Source: Micrasema longulum (Eukaryota; Arthropoda; Insecta; Trichoptera; Brachycentridae). From it: a stretch of 64,000 nucleotides of DNA. Under the pieces are notes generated by a model. It had not been told where the DNA came from, did no database searches, and saw only the letters and a program-made list of their open reading frames with translations. Made by a program: the position numbers and the translations under genes. Numbering within the stretch: the first letter of the stretch is position 1; every line of letters starts with the position of its first letter. Of the stretch, positions 57,556 to 64,000 are shown piece by piece. The stretch is taken from assembly GCA_022494885.1 (NCBI GenBank), contig JAGVSM010004287.1, positions 159,433 through 223,432 on the forward strand. The letters are read 5' to 3'.

Positions 57556-57846
57556 CTGGAAAACATTGGAATACTTAGAAATATTTAAACTCGTACAAGT
57601 TACAATGGAAAGTTTTGCTTGTTAGGGGTTGCCGAAGACCTGGGTTAAATTATTTGCGAAGTTGTTATTCAAAGGTCACATTTGAGTTTTAGATAGAAGT
57701 GTTTAATCCTTAGACTGCTAAACAACGATATGGCGGCAAACTTAGAAATCTCCTCTTAAAAATAAAAATTAGTTATTGATGCCAAAATAAACTACGAATA
57801 GCGTAATTCAAAACCGTCTCTAAATCTTGCAAAAACAGATTTCAAT

Positions 57847-58560
57847 TAAGTTATTTATTTATTTATACTTTTTCATTGTTCGTATTCTTTTTTTATACGG
57901 AATAATGTTCCCTCACTGGGGTGTCCCGTGCCGAGGGAAACATTTTACAAAATGTGAAACTTTTGATCAGCTATTTAACAAAGTTAACATAATAATGACA
58001 GTAAAAAAAACATAATTAATCCAATTAACCTAATTATCATTAACATAATAAACAATAAAAAACTAAAATAATCATAAAAAATATAACCAATTTATATAGA
58101 CCAATAAAACAAATTTCATAAACAGTTTACACATTTTACCTGTTTGGCTTGATCCACTCATCGATCCGTGCGCAACCCACCTCCACTATCCATTTGTTAA
58201 TAGCAATTGTATATTGTGAGAACTTACTAATTGTCTTTATGGATAATGGAAGTAGATTGTACACTTTAACCGAGTAGTAGGCCAATCCTCTTTGACCGAA
58301 GGTTGTATTTATTTTTTTATTTTTTTGCAGCATCAGGGTGGAGTATTTAGTAACTCTTGTATTTGTAACGGAAGGTATAATGTTTACGAATAATGTTGAT
58401 AATGTTTTAAAGAATAATGTTTACGTGCGTATAGTAACAGAGCTTTTACATAGAGTTGTTTTATAGATTTTATATTAAGATTTTCAAATATACCGAGGGA
58501 GCTAGTTCTGATTGGGACTCTTAAGATAATTTTTATTAAAGCTTTTTGTGTTATATATTA
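57847..58560 (-). mobile_element. LINE 3' end, [10 protein letters not shown] family, inside another repeat
   Basis: Minus-strand coding [20 protein letters not shown] and [21 protein letters not shown], then the 3' UTR and a (TAAA)n tail at 57847-57865. It interrupts a repeat seen uninterrupted at 43790-44050. Confidence 0.85.
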
Positions 58561-58585
58561 ATTATCCTACTGGTGGATTTTTTAA

Positions 58586-59302
58586 AGCTGGCGCGTTCGC
58601 AATACTTTCACAAACGCATTGTGTAGTTATCGGAATAAGCCCATGGTTGACATCGCACGGCATACGCATTATGAAAATAATATATGTCTCTCTCGCGCTC
58701 TGACGTGCTTATGAGCGTGACATATACAACTATTGCTTTGTTAGTTGCTAATGATATGGTAATAAAATATACACACAGGATTTTTCTGCGTTCGTTTGTA
58801 TTTCGCTGCGATTCTCAAGAGTAAAAATACGTATTCTATGTATTAAGCCATGGATTAAAAACACTGGTTTATATAAAAAAAAAAATCAGTTAACCAAATC
58901 ATGTATAGGTCGATTATGTCGTGCTGGCGCTTTCGCAATATTTTCACAAAAACATTTTTAATGTACAGAATATTAATTTTTAAAATCTTGATATTATCTT
59001 TAATGTTTTTAAAAATATATATTTTGGATTAGAGCAAAAAAACAAGCACTTAAGAAAATGTCATATATTTATTTATTTTTGAACAAGCATGTTTTTTATC
59101 TAATTTTTTCTGTTCATTATAACAATAATTAATAGTGTAATTAAAATGAACAGTACAAATTATATTGGAGAAAATAAGCATACACACTCATTGATAAACA
59201 ATAAAGATAGTACATTTGGTTAAAATTAAGTATAATCTTTTTTAAAAACAACATCCTGTAGATTTAAATGCGTTTGTGTGATTTTTTGCGAACGCACCAG
59301 CT
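58586..59302. mobile_element. TTAA-flanked MITE (717 bp)
   Basis: Ends AGCTGGCGCGTTCGCAA and complement AGCTGGTGCGTTCGCAA, both continuing to CACAAACGCAT, flanked by TTAA on each side as in piggyBac-type insertions. A further internal copy of the end (GCTGGCGCTTTCGCAATATT) is at 58924. Confidence 0.75.
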
Positions 59303-59839
59303 TTAATTAAACAATCAGTACTTGACACCGTAAACTTAGCATTCTCCATTGAGTTGCATACTTTGCATACTTTGAAAATCTCTTTTTTTTTTCGTTTTTC
59401 GCAAATATCTCAGTAATTCCTTCAATGGAGATTTTTAAGTTCGCTTCTAATATCCTCAGATATCGTTGTTGTTAATCAGGTCAATAAAATTCTTCCTACG
59501 TACATTTAACATAATACATTCGGACAATTATTTTGAAAAATGCATAGGTATTTCGTATTTGTGAATAATACAACAGAAAACATAAAAAGGAAAAAAAAAA
59601 TACAATTTTTTATTTTGTTATGTTATTTTTCATTTCTTTTTTAAATATACGTATTTAAACCATTATAAAAGAGCTAAAAACAAGGCAACCATTTATAATC
59701 AATAAAACAACAGCGTAATAATTTACAAAAAAACCATGATAATAAAACAGTTAATATTTCAAAGAAAGAAAAATGTCGTCTTAAAAAAAATTACAACGCG
59801 CCTTGCCGCGCGATAATCATGAAAAAAAATTGTTGTTAT

Positions 59840-60115
59840 ATCCAAGAAGGAAAGGGTTTAAAACCACCGACTGACTGGGCGTTACCACGCCCTGTGGTCT
59901 CTTTATTGGCTACGTTCCTTTGTTCTTCATATCTCCATGGTAGGTCCGATGTTAATGTACTCTAAGACTACGCTCTCGTCTTTATGTGCAATACCATTAG
60001 GGTTGCATAATATGTTGTATTGGATTTTATAGAAAACGCTGACTTGCTTTTATCAGGTGAAGCCATTTACCACGTGTGTGTGTCATCGATCAATGAACTA
60101 CGAACCCCACACTTT
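59840..60115 (-). mobile_element. Diverged LTR fragment
   Basis: The reverse complement shares AAAGAGACCACAGG, AAAGGAACGT, a TTCACCTGA segment and a CGATGACA-ACACGTG segment, in the same order, with the solo LTR at 44377-44909. Confidence 0.65.
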
Positions 60116-61134
60116 CTACCAACTTGTCATCTCGTTGCTGAATCCGAAATCTAACCAATAAATGACTCCAAAATTTTAGTCCGCGTTCCTTACTACATTA
60201 AAATTTAAAATAGTTCTAATTTGTATATTTTAAATAGGCTTCTGTAATAAAAAGTTTCTCCTTCAAAGCGATTATAAACTCCAATAAATCCCAGTTCGAG
60301 CAAAAAATGCTCGCATGAACATGATTTTTTAAATGACTTTTGAAAATTACGAAGACGGTATGCTTAACGATCGTCTTTTTTTATTTACTGGGTGATAAAA
60401 AATCCAGCTTCTTTAACGTCTCGATACGTAGATAGTAAAACAGATGGAAAAATATAATAACTAAATTTATTTTTTATAGTGGCAATATTTTACGCCTAGA
60501 TGCTCTTACATGTTAATAAAGCAGAATCTGGTCACGCATCTGGGCGTTAGTTTTAAAAACTGACAGTTCTGTCCGAATTCAAGTCGACTTTAAAACTGAT
60601 TTATTTCCCTTATATTTTTAATAGCCTTTTAAGAAAAAAAGTGCCAACCTCAGAACGATTCAATTTTTATATAAATCGTTATTAAAGGAAAAATTGCCCT
60701 GCGGAAATTTTTTTAAGAATTTTTAAGCGTATCGACGGGTACTAGACCCATCGGTACAAACCGATGTACTTACATCAAAACTTGATGATGGGGGGATTGG
60801 TAGTGTATCTTCGTGATCGATCGAGAGAATTGGTCTTCAACCACACCGTCATGGTGAAATTATAACGTTCTAAGCTTCCCATCGTAATCGCATCGGGAAA
60901 TTAACAGAGTGAAAAGTTATATTCAACTGTCTGTATAGACAAATAATATAATCGATTTTTTGTACGAAAATGTGTATATTCGTAATTTTCCTCGTAACCT
61001 GTAGCTTTCTAAATAAATATGTGAATATTTCAAATTTCACACAGAAAATTTGCTTTTAATTTATTGACACTTGAAGATGAATATAAGTTGTTCAATTGAC
61101 TCCAAAGTAAAATTACATTTTCTCTACGAAAAAC
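60116..61134. other. No recognised feature
   Basis: AT-rich, upstream of the last kinesin exon found. The missing first kinesin exon could be here but I did not see it. Confidence 0.4.
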
Positions 61135-61545
61135 TGAAACAATAGGAAAATATCACACACTACGAATACCAATAAAAATATGTAAAATAGATTTAGAAAA
61201 ATTACTTTGATTTTCGTCATTCATATGGATATATGTGGAAAAACGTTTTAATTCAAAATTTTAAAATTAAATTGTTGAAAATTACCCCTCCTCAAAAATG
61301 CGACAATATTGGCCTTGACAATCGTGACATCGAGATTCGCGAAATATACGACCGACGCGACGCGACGCGACGCGACGGTCCTATACAAACGGTCACAAAC
61401 TACGGTAAAAATTTAACCGAATGAGTGGCCAATGCAATGAAGCGTTTTCGCGTGAATTTTAAATTAAAAAATATTTTTCATTCTAGAAAAAAGTACAATT
61501 TTTCGTTTTTTATTACTTAGCAGTATTTCATCGATCCTTATTAAT
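61135..61545 (+). mobile_element. AATAGGGAAAT repeat family, copy with minisatellite
   Basis: AATAGGAAAATATCACACACTA, ACGAATACCAATAAAAATATG and ATTGGCCTTGACAATCGTGA match the family; a (CGACG)n run at 61352-61378 is unique to this copy. Confidence 0.65.
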
Positions 61546-61933
61546 TCACAATGAGGAAGATCAGTGGTTTTTAAATTTATTTATTATTTGTTAATGTACT
61601 ATTGAACTTAGACAATTTTTTTTTTTTAATTTTAATTTTTTATATTATAGTATTTTAGCTGTGATTTGGTACTTCTGAAAATAATCCGCATGTGACGTCT
61701 TAAGGTCTCTTCCACTTCTTCTCGGTCTTGTTGTCATAATCCACCATACTTAACCATTATGTCATTTATTTTTCCGTTAATTTCATTGTTGCACTTGACT
61801 TTTTTTCACATACTGTTTACTTTCAATCACTGTTTTATTGCTTTTTATATAATGTGCCGCATATAATGTATATTTTTTTTATTTTTATTTTTTATTTTTT
61901 TTTTATTATTATTTTTTTTATTTATTTATTTTT

Positions 61934-62098
61934 GCACCACAACAGGCCAGGAGGCCCAATTACAGTGGTGAATTACATCACAGAACACCCAGGCTTGAGA
62001 AAATACACACTTTAATTTTTGTGTTCTCACCGGGAATCGAACCCGGAACCTTTCGTGTGTGAGTCAAGCGTCTTGACCACTACACCACGGAGGCCGCC
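61934..62098 (-). repeat. tRNA-derived SINE, family A
   Basis: Near-identical to 26378-26560, with intact A and B boxes and a poly(T)/TTTA-rich flank representing the 3' tail. The close match suggests this family moved recently. Confidence 0.88.
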
Positions 62099-62139
62099 AT
62101 GTCATTAAATGTATATTTACCTGTTATTTCCGTAAAACG

Positions 62140-62540
62140 GAAAAACAATGTATGATAGGTGCCCTAATGTCGAAATTAGAGCAGAATGCAAGGCTGAGTT
62201 AAGCATTATCGACAAAATTAAGAAAGGTCTTTTACGATGGTTCGGTCATGTGGAGCGAATGAATGATGAAAGAACGGCTAAAAAGATTTATGATGCGAAT
62301 GTGTCTGGTTGTAGAAGTCGAGGAAGGCCGAGAAAGACATGGCATGATCAAGTACAACAAATTCTTGAAAGTGGTCATGTGAAAAGTCGGAATAATCGAC
62401 GTGCGTGCATGAGAAGAAGTATGAATGTGAAGGAAGCAAAGGAAGTGTGCCAGGACAGAGTGGTGTGGTGTTCTATCCTCTCTGCCTACCCCTCCGGTGA
62501 AATAGCGTGATGGTTAGTTAGTTAGTTAGTTAGTTAATGT
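62140..62540 (+). mobile_element. LINE 3' end, least damaged GRPRKTW copy
   Basis: An open frame from MYDRCPNVEIRAECKAELSI through [34 protein letters not shown] to YPSGEIA and TGA, followed by a (TTAG)n tail at 62511-62536. The short-microsatellite tail and the absence of stops make this the youngest copy of the family here. 5'-truncated. Confidence 0.85.
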
Positions 62541-63239
62541 TTTTATTAATGGTACGTAATTTAATGTTTTCAATAAAGAAAGTTTTTTAAATACATTGTT
62601 TTTCATTTAATATTCTACATTACTTTTTGTACTAAAGTCCGAGGAGGAATTAGGACGCGGGCCCGGGCGGTTAGAACAAAAAACATTGAAGTCCCATAGT
62701 TATTTGATAGTCCATATTTTTAAGACTTTTTTCTTTAATATTCTTATCAAAAGCCTATAAATCCAAAATAACAGCAATAAATTGTATTTTTCCTGCGAGA
62801 CATACATTTGAAACAGTTTTACAACTTCAAACAGCCCTCCTGAAAAATTTGCCAAATGTGACTTCCAGCATTTCAGCTTTAAGGTACAGATTTTTGTATC
62901 CAATTTTCCATGGGGTTAAAGTTCCTCATTGTAAAAAAAAGTGATACTTCCCTATTGTTACGATCAAAATATTTGTACTAAGTATGTATCTATTTCATTA
63001 GCACTTCCATTTCCACGAGTAAGTTAGTATTAAATCGATATAGTAAGTTTAGTTTATCGATTTGTACTTAGTACGAACTCGTGTTATTCTCTAAATTGTA
63101 AACATACAGAATTAAACAAACTATTCGTAATCATTTCGATGAAAATACTCCACTCAAAGGAATCATATAATTTTTTTTACAAATAAAATATCGTGTTTAT
63201 GCGTTGTTAAGTTCGTTTATAACATATTAAGAACTAATA
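62541..63239. other. No recognised feature
   Basis: AT-rich except GGACGCGGGCCCGGGCGG near 62653; no frame or repeat match. Confidence 0.45.
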
Positions 63240-63790
63240 TAAGATTCGGTTTTTTTATTTTTTTATCATTTAGTATTCTTCAAAATTGTTTAAATTTCTT
63301 TATTAATGTTTTTTTTCTTTTCTTGATTTTATTTAAAAGTACAAAATATTTCTCTTTTCAATTTTTTTTATCAGTATGTATTTATATGTATATTTATGTT
63401 TGTTACCTAAGTAGAAGTTTTAAATAATAATAGATGTAATTTAAAAAAGAAAAATCTTCGTTTAGTGTTATTCAAAATTGTTTCAATTTTTTATATTTTT
63501 TTTATTAATATGTGATTCTTTCTTACTTTTTTTTTTCTCTTTTTTTCTTTTTTTTTACAGGTTCAAAATATTTCTATCACCAAATATTTAATTTTTCGAG
63601 TATTTTTATAACTAGAAATATTATTTTTAAACCAAGAATCTTTTTTTTTTTAATTCCTTAATTTGTAAATAACTGTTAAGTAATAATTTGTTTTAAATAC
63701 TATAGTTCACTTACATGTATGTATTTTATTATATTCAACTTATATGTAAAAGGCACTAAGTGCCGTTTATTTCAATAAAATAAAATAAAA
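63240..63790 (+). mobile_element. LINE 3' UTR with terminal stem-loop
   Basis: Long T-rich stretch ending TATGTAAAAGGCACTAAGTG; stem GGCAC-TAA-GTGCC at 63752-63764, then an AATAAAATAAAATAAA tail. Confidence 0.75.
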
Positions 63791-64000
63791 ATATAAACTT
63801 TTTACAATATTACAATTTTTTTCACTGTGTTTGCAGATAATTCGTAGAATTCAATATTAAAATTTGCTAGGTATCCAAAATAAACCACTTTTATTGGATT
63901 TAATTCTAGTTTTATCTTTTTTAAATATATGTGACGCGTTTCGTCTTGTTAAGACATTATTAAACTAACTTAAATACCTCCAAAGTTTCCTTACATATTG

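Larger units (their letters stand above)
57745..59470. repeat. Dispersed repeat H split by a LINE and a MITE
   Basis: 57765-57845 matches the left and 59325-59465 the right part of 43780-44050; the interruption contains the LINE end 57847-58560 followed by the TTAA-flanked MITE 58586-59302. Confidence 0.7.

Noticed and set aside
57001..57100. Regulatory palindrome cluster (TGATCA, ATCGAT)
   Set aside because: Short overlapping palindromes in AT-rich DNA with no further support.
60760..60790. First coding exon of the kinesin with GTAAGT donor
   Set aside because: The minus-strand donor is good, but the sequence before it has no in-phase ATG.

Overview
This window looks like nuclear DNA from an insect, or at least an arthropod. 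It is strongly AT-rich, has spliced introns, and is dense in non-LTR retrotransposon remnants, tRNA-derived SINEs, mariner, pogo-like and P-element transposons and small hairpin MITEs. I cannot name the species from sequence alone.

One host gene spans most of the window on the minus strand. It is a kinesin of the KIF19 (kinesin-8) type, assembled here as twelve coding exons from 57555 down to a stop codon at 4038. All twelve join in phase and encode about 677 residues. In order they give the start of the motor core, the P-loop, switch I, switch II, the neck, a coiled-coil stalk and a Ser/Gly/Pro-rich tail. The initiating exon was not found and probably lies beyond the right edge. Six of the exons are GC-rich islands in AT-rich introns. 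The exon at 13144-13388 carries one in-frame TGA inside otherwise conserved motor sequence, so the gene is either misassembled there or damaged.

Layout on the + strand. 1-4037: region beyond the kinesin 3' end, with a SINE, a LINE RNase H relic containing a hairpin, and another LINE fragment. 4038-13388: ten clustered kinesin exons, with a pogo-like pair in inverted orientation around one exon and a 1.29-kb mariner in another intron. 13389-44949: a 31.6-kb intron full of repeats, which holds the best mobile element here, a complete P-element-family transposon at 31837-36569 with 31-bp terminal inverted repeats, an 8-bp target duplication and a THAP transposase gene broken by a single amber codon. 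44377-44909: a solo LTR 40 bp from the P-loop exon. 45157-57486: two further introns and an exon. 57556-64000: repeats, including a nested insertion and a TTAA-flanked MITE.

The kinesin is the only gene I would call host-derived. KIF19-type motors are plus-end-directed and shorten ciliary microtubules in vertebrates; in an insect a role in sperm flagella or sensory cilia is an inference. All other coding-like stretches are transposon pieces. The points most worth pursuing are the intact P-element ends, a terminal stem-loop with covarying stems shared by LINE 3' ends, the inverted transposons around one exon, and hammerhead-like motifs.
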